From the NCBI GenBank assembly GCA_037178975.1, contig JASJZH010000002.1, positions 992,001-1,056,000 on the forward strand: a DNA stretch of 64,000 nt, given 5' to 3'. Below the pieces are notes generated by a model that searched no databases, had not been told where the DNA came from, and saw nothing but the letters and a program-made list of their open reading frames with translations. Below, piece after piece: positions 10,191 through 23,300 of the stretch. The translations under genes were made by a program, and so were the position numbers. How positions within the stretch are numbered: position 1 is the stretch's first letter; every line of letters begins with the position of its first letter. This DNA is from Oscheius tipulae (Eukaryota > Nematoda > Chromadorea > Rhabditida > Rhabditidae).

Positions 10191-13100
10191 ATGTCGGCGT
10201 TGGAAGCCTTTGTGAATGAACAGAAAAAGAAAGCCAGCGGATTGACGAGCAGTCTCGGCTCTGCCTCGTTCAGCTCCCTTGGAGACCTCAGGAGCAAACT
10301 TTCCAGCTCAATCAGGTAGTTTTCGATCTACTTTTTTATAGTAATTGGAATTTAAGCGGTATTCCCTTGCTGTCAAGGAGTGAAACGGCCGATACAGAGT
10401 CTCTGACAGGTGAATTCGGGGATGGGCAGCTTCCGCAGGCTAAAAATAGGTAATTTTGTCATTTCCCTTCCTTTTGGTTAAAAAACGAGCTAGAAAAGAT
10501 GTTCAGGAAAACGGGAGCAGGATGGTTCTCGTCGGATGAGAGTGTATTCGGCCTCACAAGAACCCAAAGGATCTTTGCCTTCTTCATGTGCATAATCGGA
10601 GCGATGGTCTGCTTTTCCACGGTAAGAACATTATCTCTCACGTTTTTTCCAAATAAATAAGCTTGATTGTTTGGGAGAACACGGTCTTACCGTAGAAAAA
10701 CTAATTTACCTATTTACCTAGTTTAATTTCAAACAAGTAACCCTGTTTTAGATTAGAAAACTAGGCAGAAAAGCTTGCAGTTTCGGATGTAAGTGCTTTT
10801 GTAAATACGTGCTGCTTTATCAAGAAGTTAGAGTTTTTTTTTTGCCAGCTATCAGAAGAAAACAGTTGCTTCAGGCTGAAAAGGTTTAAACCAAGACTAC
10901 TTTAGGCTTCAACCTTTACTAAGTCCTTAGAGGAAAAATTCCTTACGGTTAGACATTTCAAGATGTACTAGGAAGGTCACTTTTCCTATTAGGACCACAA
11001 ACTATTGAGCGTCTCTATCGTTCAAGTCCAACATTTCAGAAATGACGTAAACCCCAATGCAAACTTGTTAGCAATACCCTCACTCTCCTAGAATCTTCTA
11101 AACTATTTTATACCCGAATACCCAGAGCTTTTTTCATGTGAAACAAGGCTGAACACCAAGAAGAAAGATCTCCAAAGCCTAGCCAAAAAGTTCATTGACC
11201 GTAGGCTAGTTTTTATACCCAAAAAAACCAGATCCAGGGATAGAAAAAGTTATTTTTTTTCTACAAAAAAAAAAATGCTGTTTTCCATCTTTTTCCAGCA
11301 GTTCCCTCTCAAAATTTGTTCTTTTTTCCAAATCTCCCTCAAAGCGTAGTTTTGTTTGAGCTCTGGATCAAGCTCAAAAGACTCAAAGCCTGAGTGTGAG
11401 AGATGATCTCGTGGGTATTCTCTCAAAAAAAATTTAAAAATCATCAAAGAACAATCCATATTTCAGGCTATGTTCCTGATCCCGATGATCATCGTCTCGA
11501 CGAGGAAGTTTGCCGCCCTGAATACTCTCGGTTCCGTCATGCTTCTCATGAGGTTCGTCACTTTTTCACACCCTACTTTTTTTCTGACTTCGAAAAACCA
11601 ATTGTTCTGGGGGCATGATCCCATTTAGATTAGGTAATTAGATGTAGAAGCCCTTTCCTGTTTCCTCGAGAGACCATGAGCCATTTTGAACCCGTGGAAG
11701 AGAACAAATAGAACGACGTGATAAATGGGCAGAGGATCCTCTTAAATTGCTCATTTGCTTCCCTTGTGCTATCTCTTGTAAATAGAGAGTCCGTCTTTGC
11801 AAGATTTATAGCCCAGGAGATGGTTGATAAGGTCTTTCAAGGGTTTGGGAGTAATGTGGCCGTACACGGGAATAGAACCCGACTTGTTGGATTCAGAATC
11901 GGGGCGCTAACCGACTGAGTCATTTAGATGCGAAGAATCTAAGGTTCGAACCCGCCAGGGGGTCCTGATTTTTCAATTAAGGTGCTATTTTGCAGAATTT
12001 TTCTGTAATCGAGCTTCCCTTTGCGAGAGATAGCCCGGAAGATGCTGGATAAGGTTTTCTGCCGAGACCGGCATGTCAGAATGACGATTTTAAGTTCCGG
12101 CAGCCCCCTTGACAGCTCCTCTGGGAGCAACTTTAAATGTGTTTAAAGTCACGCATTCCAAGGCTATTTTTACCAGTAAACACCACGTAGAATGGTTGGA
12201 ATGGTAATCCCCGAGAGGGATTATCCCGGCTGATGATGATCCCAGAGAATTCTGGGTAACAGGTGATCTCAGTGGTATGGCTGAGAGACAGAGACACTTG
12301 TCTTGGATGTTTTCACGCTGTTCACAATGATTTATATGTCCGGGTTGTTGGGGGACGCAGAGCCTGGAGTCAAAGAAGTAGTCACCCAATTTGTCTCAAC
12401 TCTCATAGCTTCCAACGCACATATGAGAATAAAAATAAAAACTGGCGGAATACTGTAGAATTTTTCTGTAGAAAGTCCTTTTCGCTAGTTTTCTCACCTT
12501 TTTACGGCACGTTTCAAACATAGCGAATAAGAACAAAAAAGGGCTGATAAGCAAAAAATTGATAGAAAATCGAGTGAAACCCGCTGTGAAATGTTAAAGG
12601 ATTTGCGTGGCGGGTCCCGCGAGGGAAAATTCTAAAGTATGGCGCCAGTCAACCCCGTTCCTGAACAGATTATACTATGAGAGACGGGAGATATTTTCAG
12701 AAAGTCTCTCGTCGGGCAAACCGGTAATGTACTTTCTATTCCTAAAAACCACAAAAGCTCAGCATTCCCCTGGCCGGAATTGTCTGCAAACAACAACAAC
12801 AACTCAATTTGAAATCGTTCGGCTTGATTGTTTACACGAAATTAATTGCAAATTGTTGACAATTGCTAGAGGATAAACTTTATAAGGTACAGTGTGAAAG
12901 CCCCGAAAGAATCGAACTTTTTATAAAACGCTTTCGGCAAGTAGCCAGGGTACCAAATAGCACGAAACTTATAGCTGGAAGCATTCCGGAGTTCTAAAAA
13001 CCTCATTTTCTTTTCCAGCTTCTCCTTCCTCTGGGGTCCACGCTCCTATCTGCAACATCTTCTCTCCGAGCAGCGACGTCTTGTTACGGTCTGCTATCTG

Positions 13101-16100
13101 TCGGCCCTTTTTGCGACTCTCTACTCATCACTCTGGGTAAGTCTGTCTGTCTCTTTCTATTTACACCCCCAACTTTTTTGAATTGGTAATCGGTCGCCGC
13201 CGGCCAGCAGGACACAATTAGTATGCAACTTGGGAGATCCGGACGAATATTTTATTACGGGGGGGGGACGTATATACAATAGAATAAGGGGGGCACAACC
13301 TGTGTTCATGATCAGCTTTTGTTGAAAGTTTTTTAGAGGAAAATGTGGGTGTCACCTCGCGACAAACATTTGAACGAATTCCTCGTAGTCTATCTGGAAA
13401 ACTTAAAATTGAATTCTTGTTATGGACAGGAAGAATGGAACTGCTTTTAATTTGATTCTGTGAACGGGAGACAGAGGGAGCTAGTAATTGAGAGAGAAAG
13501 AGAGTCTTGTGTTGTTTTGACAGAAAATAAGAAGAAAAGACAGATTGGGAAGGAGAGAGATAGATACACACGAAGACAGACTGTGAGAGCCAGTTACAGT
13601 GTCAGTGACAGGGAAGTGGAAAGTGCATGACAGACAGTGAGAGTTCTTTATTTTTCCCGATTGGTAAGAGACTCTCGTAATTATAAAGTGTTTTGCTCTC
13701 TCCCCTACTACTTTTTCTCCTCCTCCAGTCCTACTGAGATTCATCACACAGCCTCATCCCTTGGCTATGGTGCTCTCTCTCGCTCTCACACACTGGGGCC
13801 AGAGAAAACAGTTGTCAACATGTGGAATGTTAGCCCCGAGCGAAGTCTTCCGCCTTTGAGCTCAAAACAATCACAATGCTCACCTGTCCATCACCGTCAA
13901 TATCCACTTCGGCAATGATCTCGTCGACTTCTTGATCGCTAAACTGCTCGCCCATGTGGGTCATGAAGTAGCGGAATTCGTCGGCTGTGATGTAGCCATT
14001 ACCGTCCCGGTCGAAGACCCGAAAGGCCTCGCGGATCATCTCACTGTCGTTTTCCTGGAATTACAGGGGTTGTGTCGGGCTTAATGACTATCTCTGTCAA
14101 TCGAACTGTCACTGACACTTCTTGTATTTGTCACTGGATATGACACGCGATTCTGTCAATTTCAATGGCTCTGTCAATGGTCAAGTTCCTCTCACTGCTC
14201 CTACTCTGTCCTGTCTCTGTATCACACTCTCTGTCAACTTGCCTGTCCATGTCTTTTTGTCATGCCCTTCTTTGCCATGGAAGAAAATAAGGAATCTTGT
14301 CAAAACCAATGGATTTGTCTCTGTCTATGTCACTGTTAAGTTGTCTGTCTATCAACATCTCAATCTGTTTCTGTCATTATCCCCTGTCTCTCTGTCATTT
14401 CCTTCTCTGGTCAGAGTCTCTGTACTTGTCACTGTATGTCCATGTAACCATTCTGTCTGTCAATGCACAATGTCTATCTGTCTCTCTTCGCTACATCTGT
14501 TTCTCTGTCTCTGTCTCTCTCTCTCTCTTTGTCAAAACACCAACTTCATATTGTTCTGAGTGATTTGTCACTCTCCTCTCGCGAACAAACCACGAGGAGT
14601 CGGGAGTAATCTCCCGAGGGCTCTGTCTCTCTTTGATTGAGTGTCGTTCTATACTCATACTACTAGTAAACAAGAGTCGACCCACCTTGTTCATTCTCTT
14701 CATCATTTGACAGAATTCGGGGAAGTCTATCGTCCCACTGCCGTCAATGTCAACCTCGTTGACCATGTCCTGGAGCTCTTGTTCTGTGGGATTTTGACCG
14801 AGAGATCGCATCGCGACACCCAACTCTTTAGAGGAGATGGATCCGTTGCCGTCCTGAAAAAGTGCTGCTTTATGACTGGGTGATAGACTATCTGTCTCTC
14901 GGTTTCTCTGTCTCACTCTCTTCTTGTCTTTCTCTACTTGTCTTTTGATCTCTCAGTCTCAAGCACACAGCTGGTTCCGTCTCTCTCACCCTATCTCTCT
15001 CACGGATTGAAAGAGATGAGCCGACGCATGACACCACTTTTTCATCTCATGCTCACCCCATACTCTCTCCCTCTATCTCTTTGTCATTCTCTTTGAGAAA
15101 GAGTTCAGTTCAGAGCCCAGTGTGAGAGAGACTCATACTCGCACTTCCTGTTCCCACTGAAAGGGTCATGAGAACTGAAAAGATTCATTAGACGAGGAGG
15201 GATTAGAGACTGATTGTGCCTGTTCTTTTTTATTACCACATCTCGTCATTCTGTTGTCCCGGGGGTAAAGTTAGGGCTCTTTTCCACAAAATTGGTGAGG
15301 GTACTGGACTCTGAGACATCGCCACCCTCTTCAGACGTTATTTGAAACCAGAGACCCCCAAAATTCGAACCTTGTCAAACAGCCTGAAAGCCTCCTTATA
15401 CTCGATGAGCTCCTCCTCACTTATGCCCTCCAGGCCGCTGACCGGCACATTCTGCTTGGCTTGCCATCGGTTGAATAGTGAAACACGACGCGAATCGCCC
15501 ATTTCGTCTGTCTGTTTATCTGTCTCTCTCTCCCTCTCTCTCTGTGAAAAATGGTATATAATAGTGAGACTGGGGCCAGAAGTAACGGAGCGAGAGGTGA
15601 CGAGGGGGGCTCGAGAATCAAATTAGAAGGCGGCCTCATAAGCTGATTTGGAGGGAAATTGTTGTTGAGAATTGAGCTTTGAAAGACTGAGAAGGAGGAA
15701 TCGCGTGAAAATGCTCTCTGGTAGCCCCGAAGGCTATGGGAGCCTCTCTGGGAGAAGAAAGAATGGCCTCCACAAGAGAGAGAAACCACGCCCACTTTCG
15801 GTTTGAGAGAGACAGAGGGAGAGCTCCACTCACAGCTGACGCCCTAAAACGAGCTCTTTTCAGGAGAGTCAAGTCGACAGTGAGAAGGTCAAACTGGAGA
15901 CCTAAAATGTCCAGAAAGTGACAAGTTTTGAAGGGAGAAGTCTGGAACTGGACCATGTCTCTTACCGTGACATCGTGTCGATGTCCACTGTTTCAACCTG
16001 TTGTACTCTCATTTCTAGAGCTGATATCTCTCTCTCTCTCTCTCTTTCTCTGACCCTTCCTGAAATGGCATGCCATTTGACCATACCTCAACTGGGTAGT

Positions 16101-19100
16101 TTGGAGGAAAAACTAACCGGCGTTGCCGAGTTAACTATCAAAATAACTGGAGTATTCGGAGCTTGCTGGGCCTCTCCGAGAGCCATACTATAGGGATTTG
16201 TAAGCCAAGTTTTGTCGTGTATCTTTGAGATTTTTCATGAGGAACGATCGGGTCTCCGTGGAGAAAAATGAGTAAGGTCAAAAAGTCAACAAACTAGCCT
16301 AGGTGAAAGGAAGACGGACAGAGACACGGGATTTCTCGGGGACTGGGGAGAGACTGACTGACAGATAGACAGCCTAAGACTGGAGAGAGACAGAAATAGC
16401 TGACAGGAAAGAGTGACGAGGGAAAAAACGACAGAGTGAGAGTGGATCCGGACTACCAATTGGCAGTGTTGTTGTGATTCCCCCAGACGTCACACAATAC
16501 CCCCCTTCTGCTCTCTCAAAGTTCCGGAATACCAAGTTCTTAGAGAGGCCCCACTCGTAATATACTGGTCTCTGCTCATTTCTGAGCCGAATCTGTCATA
16601 GTCGAGCAGCGGAGAATGGCTTCAACCGGGGCGGCGGCAATCTAGACAGAGAGACTGAAGACAACAAGGCGGGTTGTCCGAGGCAACCAGTTCCTATAAA
16701 AAATGACGATTGTTTTTTTTACTGGAGATGGGCATTTGGACGTGAGGGCTCAGGGATTCGATCCCGCCTGAGATCACCATCCTGTAGCTTTTTGAGCTGA
16801 ACAAGAACATGCAATCATATTTAAAAGTTTCGTGTCAAAACAAAGTTTTAGTGAGACAATAGGTGTATAGTTTATTTCCAACGAAGAGCGGCAGTGAGCT
16901 AATTCTTTAAAGGTGGAGTGCGAAGCGACTCGCAAGGAAATTACGGTAACCCGAGCTCAGGTTGAGAGATTTCCTATTTTAGCCTGTTTACAGCCATTTT
17001 TTAGTTGTTTGGATTTTGGCACCGAATCCAGATCCCAAAAAAATCTACTTGGCAACAAATTTGTAGTAAAATCTGCCAGGAAAAAGCGTGACATCCAAAA
17101 ATGGGACTCTGTTCACTTGTTTTGGCTATTTTAAATGTAGGCTCCTCAATAAGCCTAAGTCACAAAGGGCCGATAGCCATCCTTGCTCATGTCTAATGCT
17201 TTTCTTTTCAGCTGCAGAGCACCCTTTTCACCCTACTGGCCTCCATCTTCCAGGGATTCGCTCTTCTATGGTCAGTTTCTGTCATTTTTGGCATGTTTTG
17301 TTCTTGCTCCTATCTGAAAGCGATTCGCGTGGTGTAGGCTCCTCAATATTCACAGCTAATGGCAGCCCATCAATGCTACTGCAGTCTGAGAGAGACAGAG
17401 AGACGACAAAGTGCTCGTTGAGCATCAAATACCCACAAAATTTAGTTTTACGAGTGTTACGAGAGAGAATGGTGGTAAGCAATAATTGAGAGGGTTTTGA
17501 TCATTTTGTGGAATTTTAAAGAGACAGTGACATTGCGGGTGTATGGGTAGGCGCCCAGGCACGACTTTTGTAGTTGGGTGCTGCGACGAACTTTCCTGAA
17601 AAACAATCTTTCGCATTTTCCTACGCTTTACAAACATTTTCATGACTTCTAAGTGTGTTTAATCAACTCAACGTCGAAAACTACCCCTCAGACAGTTCAG
17701 TAGCAATTGCTCGAAAGTAGTCAAAAGATTTCTGCCAAAAGCTGCTCTAAAAAAATTCACTTTTCCCTCTCACGTGAGTAGGGAACAATGGACGGAACTT
17801 TTCCGCATGGTGCAGTCGGTTAGAGCTTCGCATTAGAGCGTGGCACAGAAATTTTTTTAGTCATTTCCCGAAACGATGTTCTTGTAGGGGATCTTCTGTC
17901 AGGTTTTTGCGTATCATTACTTTTGCAACATAAACTGCCAGTTTTTGGCACTAGATTCAAACCAATAGATTCTATAAGTTGTAGACAGATGTACACATAG
18001 TCTGAAAGGGCACTCTATCCCAAATCCTTTGACTTCCGCCACCAGGAACACATGACACCAAGGGGATAGGAGAAAGCGACCCATGTCTCGTATTACACCA
18101 TCCGGGATAAGACATCGAAGTTGTAAGCCGTGAATTACCCCGGTGCGGGCGCATCCTTTTGGTCTCTGCACCCGCTCTTTCCGAAACACAAAAGAGACAG
18201 AGGAATTCGGTTACGTAAATGCAGACAAAAAGGCGTTAATTAGTCCAGTGAACGGCTCTCAAAAGGGCATATGGCAAGAAAGCGCTGGTTAATGATGAAT
18301 TGAGAGGAGCTAAATTTAGTAGGAGAATCGTCAAACATCAAAAAAGAGGGTTCGGCTGTAAATAGTTGGTCTATGCATGGCAAAAATGATGCTTGGTTCG
18401 AAGAGATGAGGATGAAAACTAGCTCCAAACAGACTTATAGATCTATAGGTTTATAATATAATCCTGTTTTCGAGTGTGGCTTTGAAACCAATTTGGCTCC
18501 CTCAACGGTACGGAGAATGCTAAATCTTTTCATTTCTGTACGTAAGGAAAAACTGGCTAAAGTTGTGAGAAAAACAATCGTCTTTACGTACAAGCACCCT
18601 CTTACGTAAGAAATACGCAATTACGTGTTCGCGTTTTCCGGGGTCGAGACGACTTTTTCTGACTTCTCGATATTTTGCAAAGTTGTAGAGCAGATCGCGG
18701 GCTACGACTTTGTAGAACATCAGATAGTCAGAAAAAGCCGTCTTGACCTCGGGAAAAGACCAAATTTCGGGTTTCTGATTCTGGTAGTTTCAAACTTCAT
18801 TTTGACATTGATATTATTCAAAACGATAGTCCAAAACCTGTAAACTCTGTTTCGTTCTACACAGCAGTCTCATCAAATATCCAAAAATCTCAAGCTGTCT
18901 CTGTCTTAAAAACTCATATTTCCAACTCGTCAGTCACCGCTCTGGTCAGCTCTAAAAATAAGCTGACGTGTGTCCGAGTCGGATGAGTACTGCCAATTGT
19001 TCCCATTCCCTAGGACCAAAGGTCCAGAAGGGGCCTATCGGAAGCAATTAGCACCCCGATTGTTCCCCTAATCTGGCCGCAAAATAACGGGAAACCGGTG

Positions 19101-20039
19101 CCTTGAGCAGAAAAAGAAGGAACTTTTTACGAGCTAATGGTGTGAGAAATTTAAGCCACCTCTTTCCGAAAAATAACCCAGTGAACATTTGTTCTTGCCG
19201 CTGAGAAAAAGCTTGTCATCGGGTTCCTCTGATTGGTACCATCTGGACATTGTGTCTGCAAGAAAACATGCTCGAATGGGGGGATTTGATGACATTCGGC
19301 GAGAGATTGTACGAGGGAGGATCTCATGACGAGGCTGTCTCTCTAAAGCTCTATTCTTTTCCCGAGAAGAGCTTCTCTCATGTGGATTGTGACAAGAGCA
19401 GAGGATAAGAATTTCGGATTGCAATGACAAGGGAAACACATGTATGACAAGAAGGATGGTGGATAAGTTAGAGAACTTTTGGGACTCGCGGTACCTGAAA
19501 GTGAAGCACATCCGCTATCGCGATTTTAAGGGGAGTCTCTATATTTTTGACGTGCACTGTAGTTTTTGACCACCGTGGCGGTAGAAAAGACCCGTTACTC
19601 ATGCTCATTTTCTATTAGAAATGCTCACATAAAATTTCGTTGGCACCTTTCGAGAATGTTTCTGCCATATGCCCCTTATGGTCCCTTTAACAGCTTTTTT
19701 GTGGGTTTTTACGGGAAAACGGTGAAAGTAAAAGTTGGTAAATTTTCCTGAGAACAATCCACGTTAGGAAGCATTGCGCCATATCAGTCTGTTGTGGCTT
19801 TTCGAGGTTTTGGAACTGAAAACTGACAAAACTGGCTAAAAGACAAGCAGGCATCAGGCTATTATCAACCAAATTTTGTTCCCTAGCCTGTCATTTTTCT
19901 TCTCCTCTCCTCTAAAAACCTCCCAATTTCCAGGTTCGTGATGTCCTACGTCCCGGGTGGCGAGAGGGGCCTCCGCTTCATGACGAGCTTCTTCACCAGC
20001 TTCATCCGTCGCAGTCCGACTACCGTACTCCCGATCTAA
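10191..20039 (+). CDS. SFT2-domain vesicle transport protein (SFT2D3-like)
   Basis: Golgi membrane protein of the Got1/Sft2 family, which acts in fusion of endosome-derived vesicles with the Golgi. Exons: 10191-10315, 10357-10449, 10507-10621, 11467-11552, 13019-13136, 17212-17270, 19934-20039; phases agree and the product is 233 aa. A soluble Ser-rich N-terminus (about 1-88) is followed by four hydrophobic segments: [59 protein letters not shown] and [17 protein letters not shown]. The family-typical YVPGG and a TSF-rich tail follow. The long N-terminus fits SFT2D3 better than SFT2D1/2. The last three introns are very long (1466, 4075 and 2663 nt); the 4075-nt one contains a complete opposite-strand calmodulin-like gene, and all carry repeats. 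Confidence 0.92.
11868..11965 (-). repeat. tRNA-derived repeat (A-box and B-box like)
   Basis: Read on the minus strand, ATGACTCAGTCGGTTAGCGC resembles a tRNA A box. It is followed by GATTCTGAATCC, like a tRNA anticodon arm, and GTCGGGTTCTATTCCCG, like a T arm/B box. The acceptor stem does not close, so this is a tRNA-derived SINE or pseudogene, not a working tRNA. It lies in an intron of the SFT2-domain gene. Confidence 0.6.
13352..15502 (-). CDS. Calmodulin-like EF-hand protein (CAL-1 type), nested in an intron
   Basis: Small calcium sensor. Exons: 15502-15371, 14853-14686, 14054-13884, 13393-13352; phases agree, 170 aa. A 25-30 residue N-terminal extension precedes a calmodulin fold with four EF-hands: [43 protein letters not shown] and [14 protein letters not shown]. 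Helices between them read [14 protein letters not shown] and [18 protein letters not shown], matching the nematode cal-1-like group more than true calmodulin. Each loop keeps acidic residues at positions 1, 3 and 12, so calcium binding is expected. Introns split the first and fourth EF-hand loops. A poly(A) signal (AATAAA, minus strand, 13256-13251) lies about 96 nt past the stop. The whole gene sits inside the 4075-nt intron (13137-17211) of the plus-strand SFT2-domain gene. Confidence 0.94.
16735..16775 (+). repeat. tRNA B-box-like fragment
   Basis: GGGATTCGATCCCGCC resembles a T arm. No complete cloverleaf surrounds it. It is a fragment of the tRNA-derived repeats seen elsewhere in the window. 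Confidence 0.4.
16870..17065 (+). repeat. Interspersed repeat related to 63265-63560
   Basis: Shared diverged blocks in the same order: CAACGAAGAGCGG, GACTCGC, a T-rich stretch with TAGTTGTTTGGATTTTG, and CTACTTGGCAACAA. It lies in the intron between SFT2-gene exons 5 and 6. The 63-kb copy keeps terminal inverted repeats; this one does not show them clearly. Confidence 0.65.
18640..18735. repeat. GCAAAGTTGTAG hairpin repeat, copy 2 (long arms)
   Basis: The arms extend to about 40 nt: a left arm ending GCAAAGTTGTAG (18688) and a right arm beginning CTACGACTTTGTAGAACAT (18702). The outer parts CTTTTTCTGACT and AGTCAGAAAAAG also pair. Confidence 0.8.
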
Positions 20040-20377
20040 CACATTTCCAGCCCCCTCCCTCGTCCTTACAAAACCTGTGATTGCATTATTTATTTCGTGT
20101 ACAATTGTATCATAGCAGACCTAAATTATTCACAGACAGGTGACACGACTCCTCCTTAGGGATCCCAGAGTCTTTATCAGCACAATCTTTCCATTTTCCC
20201 CTATTTTTTTTTTTTACATCAAAATGGGTCTTTATTGTCTGTAATCGACTGTTTTTAGCCGGTAACCTTGGTAAATAGTTCAACTCAAAATTTTTGACAA
20301 TTTGAAGCCTATGTTACGTCAAAATTGCCTATTTTTCTGGCCAGGACCCCTCAGAAAAAGGTGGAAATCGAAGAAAA
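20040..20377. other. Spacer between the SFT2-domain gene and clk-2
   Basis: 338 nt between stop and next start on the same strand. It is T-rich with a possible acceptor TTTTTCTGGCCAG ending near 20343. Whether clk-2 belongs to the same operon cannot be decided from sequence alone. Confidence 0.4.
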
Positions 20378-23300
20378 ATGGAGTCGGAAGAGGTGACGAG
20401 GCTAGTAGAGCGACTGGAACGGGCTGAGGAGCGAGGAGTGCTTCTTGCCGTGTTGGCCGACTTTAGAAAAGTGGGATTTTGCATTTTCAGTCCCTGAAAA
20501 TACTGGATTTTAGGCATTTACAGTAGCGGAAAGATGGCAGGCTGGCCACCTGGCCAAGACGCTCCTTTCCTCAGTCTCAAGGCTCTCAAAGTTACTAACG
20601 GCTGCGGAGGTTCGTGTTCCTTCTTTTTTATGGGCTTCGCACACAAAATGGGAGAAGCATGGTGAATGAAAAGTGTAGTCTGTTCAGAAACGGGGCTAGC
20701 TGGCGGCAGACTAAAAAATTTTGAAAAAGAAAGAAAATGAGGTTTTTTCCGTAGAGTTCTCTGAAAGTTATCACTGTCATTTTCTGATCCTGGAGGACAG
20801 TTCTTAGAGCCTCGATACTTTTTCTTCGTGCTCCACTTTGTTAATTTCTAGGTGAGTGGCCAACGAGTAGCGAGGGTCATCGATAGATCGAAAGAGACTT
20901 TTCGGTAGGAAAAAAATGCCTACAACTCTTCTAAACATCGTATAGCCCGGTCATTTTCAGACGAGTAGCCACATTTCTTCCTTCCTCTCCAGCCTCGACC
21001 CGAGCATCCGGATCCTCGTTCTCTATTTGCTCTTCAACCAGCAGTCACCGAAGACCGACGATGTGATCTACACCTGTCTGCTCTCGGCCTTACAGCCCAA
21101 ACACCTCGAAGAAGTCCTCAAGGGCAGTGTAACTGCCTCCTCTGGCCAAGAAGACCAATTCGAGGAAGTTGTCAGCTGTCTGATCTCGCTGCCGGACAAG
21201 TTGTCAAACTTTTTGAAAAGACTCGAGAAGAGCGCGGCGGCTGATCTACGATCCTGGCTCAAGGCCTTCCCGGTACCTTCTCCTATTGCATTTTGGGGGA
21301 GACCATCAGATTTTAGACAGCAATCTCCGTGGCTCTTCGAGCCGCCATTCAGCTGGCGGCTGAACGTGTCAATGCGGGTCAGGATGTGAATCTCAGGTCT
21401 GTCTCTCTTCTCGTCTCGAAGGGACGCAATTTGGCTATACAGGTACATTTTTTCCGATTTTAACTCGCTAATGACAGAATGCTACTTGTCTTCTCCAGTA
21501 CTAGGAGGGAACGTAGCTCACATAATTTACTAATACTAAGCGATACAATAATCTGGCCGCTGATAGGGAGGGGAGGCAGGCTGGCGATACAGCCAGAGAT
21601 AGACTGACTCTCTTGCGACTCGGGCAGGGCGAGTCATCCCTGAGTCTTTGATACAACTTAGAACTTGGGGGATAGAAGAGACACAGTACTTTGCAAAAAT
21701 CTGTTTTTGTGAGTCTAACTCGTGAGAAAAACGAAAATGATGGGCCAACTATAAACCCAGTTCGACAAAGTGCTGAAAAATGCTACTTTTAAAGAGTAAG
21801 AAAAGAGGGAAAGAGGCTGAACGTGTACGAAAGATGGACTGGAGCAAAACTGGCGTCCTCTTTTTTGACAAAGAACAAGAAAAAGAACACACAGACACAG
21901 GTTATAGGTGGAGAGTCAAGTGACAATGTTTTGACATATGATCTAAATAGTTACGGCCTAATTCAGTCATATCATCCAACCTTCTTCCAGAACTCCTCCC
22001 TTCTCGACTCGACTGTCCGCTGGATCTGCAGGCAAGAGCCTAGTTCCTCGATCTGGGATCGTCTAGCCCAGCGAATCTTCACAGATGACAGTCACGGAGT
22101 CCGAGAATACGAGGCCATGCTGGCCGCTCTCATTCAGGCTGTAGCCTGCGGGAAGGATCTTTTGGTACGCGCGTTTCTCAATTATGAATGGTCCAGTTTT
22201 AAGCGCTGTCTCGGCTACGCGATCAAGACAAACCCCGGGAATATTCAGGCCACATTTCGACGTCTTCTTCTCCAGCGTATCTGTGCCTACAGTACTCCAC
22301 GAGTCCTAGCCGATTATCTGGTTCAGGCTGGACTTTCTGATGTCTTTCTCACTTTTCTTACTGTAGGTTTTCGGCCAATACCATCCGAAAAACTGGATTT
22401 TAGGAGCTGGTAGCGGTCTGGTCCGACGCCTCCTTTGTCCGTTTCAATCCGGACCTAAAGCAGCGCTATCTGACGGTGGCTGTGCTCGAATTCGGCAGGA
22501 AAGTCAAGTAAGAGAGCCCACTTTTTTGTAATGCGCTTTGTTCACAAGCCCAGGCAAGTGCGCTCGGAACAGATGAGATCGAAATTATACCATTTTCGTT
22601 TCGGGGACAAAGATGCATTTTCCGGCTTTGCGATATTCTGCAAAGTTATAGATCTCGAAAAGGAAGTTGTACAATTTAGCAGAATATTGATAAATAAGAA
22701 AAGGTCGCGTTCACTCCGAATAGTGCGATTTTAGGTGCGCCTACGCCGGTCCGCGTGCAAATGCCTGAGCGTACACAAGTCTATCTGAACCTGTCTGAGT
22801 TTTTCGAGCAAACTGGAGGATCTGAAGATTGGAAAAGGTGTTTGAAAGTATTTCCGAGGGCTTCAAAACTTTTGATGACGAATAACCTGATAAACAAGAC
22901 AGTGACTCAGTTTTCGGGACTAATAATGATCATACAGGCTCCTGTCCGTCAAAATTTCCCATTCTTCGCCTAAAAACCAGTCTATTTTCAGTAATTTCGG
23001 TCTGGAAGCCTCTTGGAGGCAGCTAGCAGTGACCATAGCCAACGGAGTGCATTCCCGGCTAGGAAATTCAGGTTTGTGATTTTTTTACGCAGAAAATGGT
23101 CTAAAATTCCAATTTTCAGACCCAGTAGTCCAGCAGACTGGTCTCTTTGTCGGAGAGCAGTTTTCCAAGTGGCAGGGAGCTGAAGAGCCTCTGAAATTCG
23201 ACTACCAGGAAGACGAATGGCTGAGGACGATGAGGAGGATAGCCCAGGGGGAACCTCAAGAAAAAGACGAGGACATCGAGGAAGCAGAGCCATCAACATC

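Noticed and set aside
20851..20905. Possible extra clk-2 exon (frame VSGQRVARVIDRSKETF)
   Set aside because: TTTCTAG acceptor and GTAGG donor exist, but the phase does not match the exon beginning at 20961.
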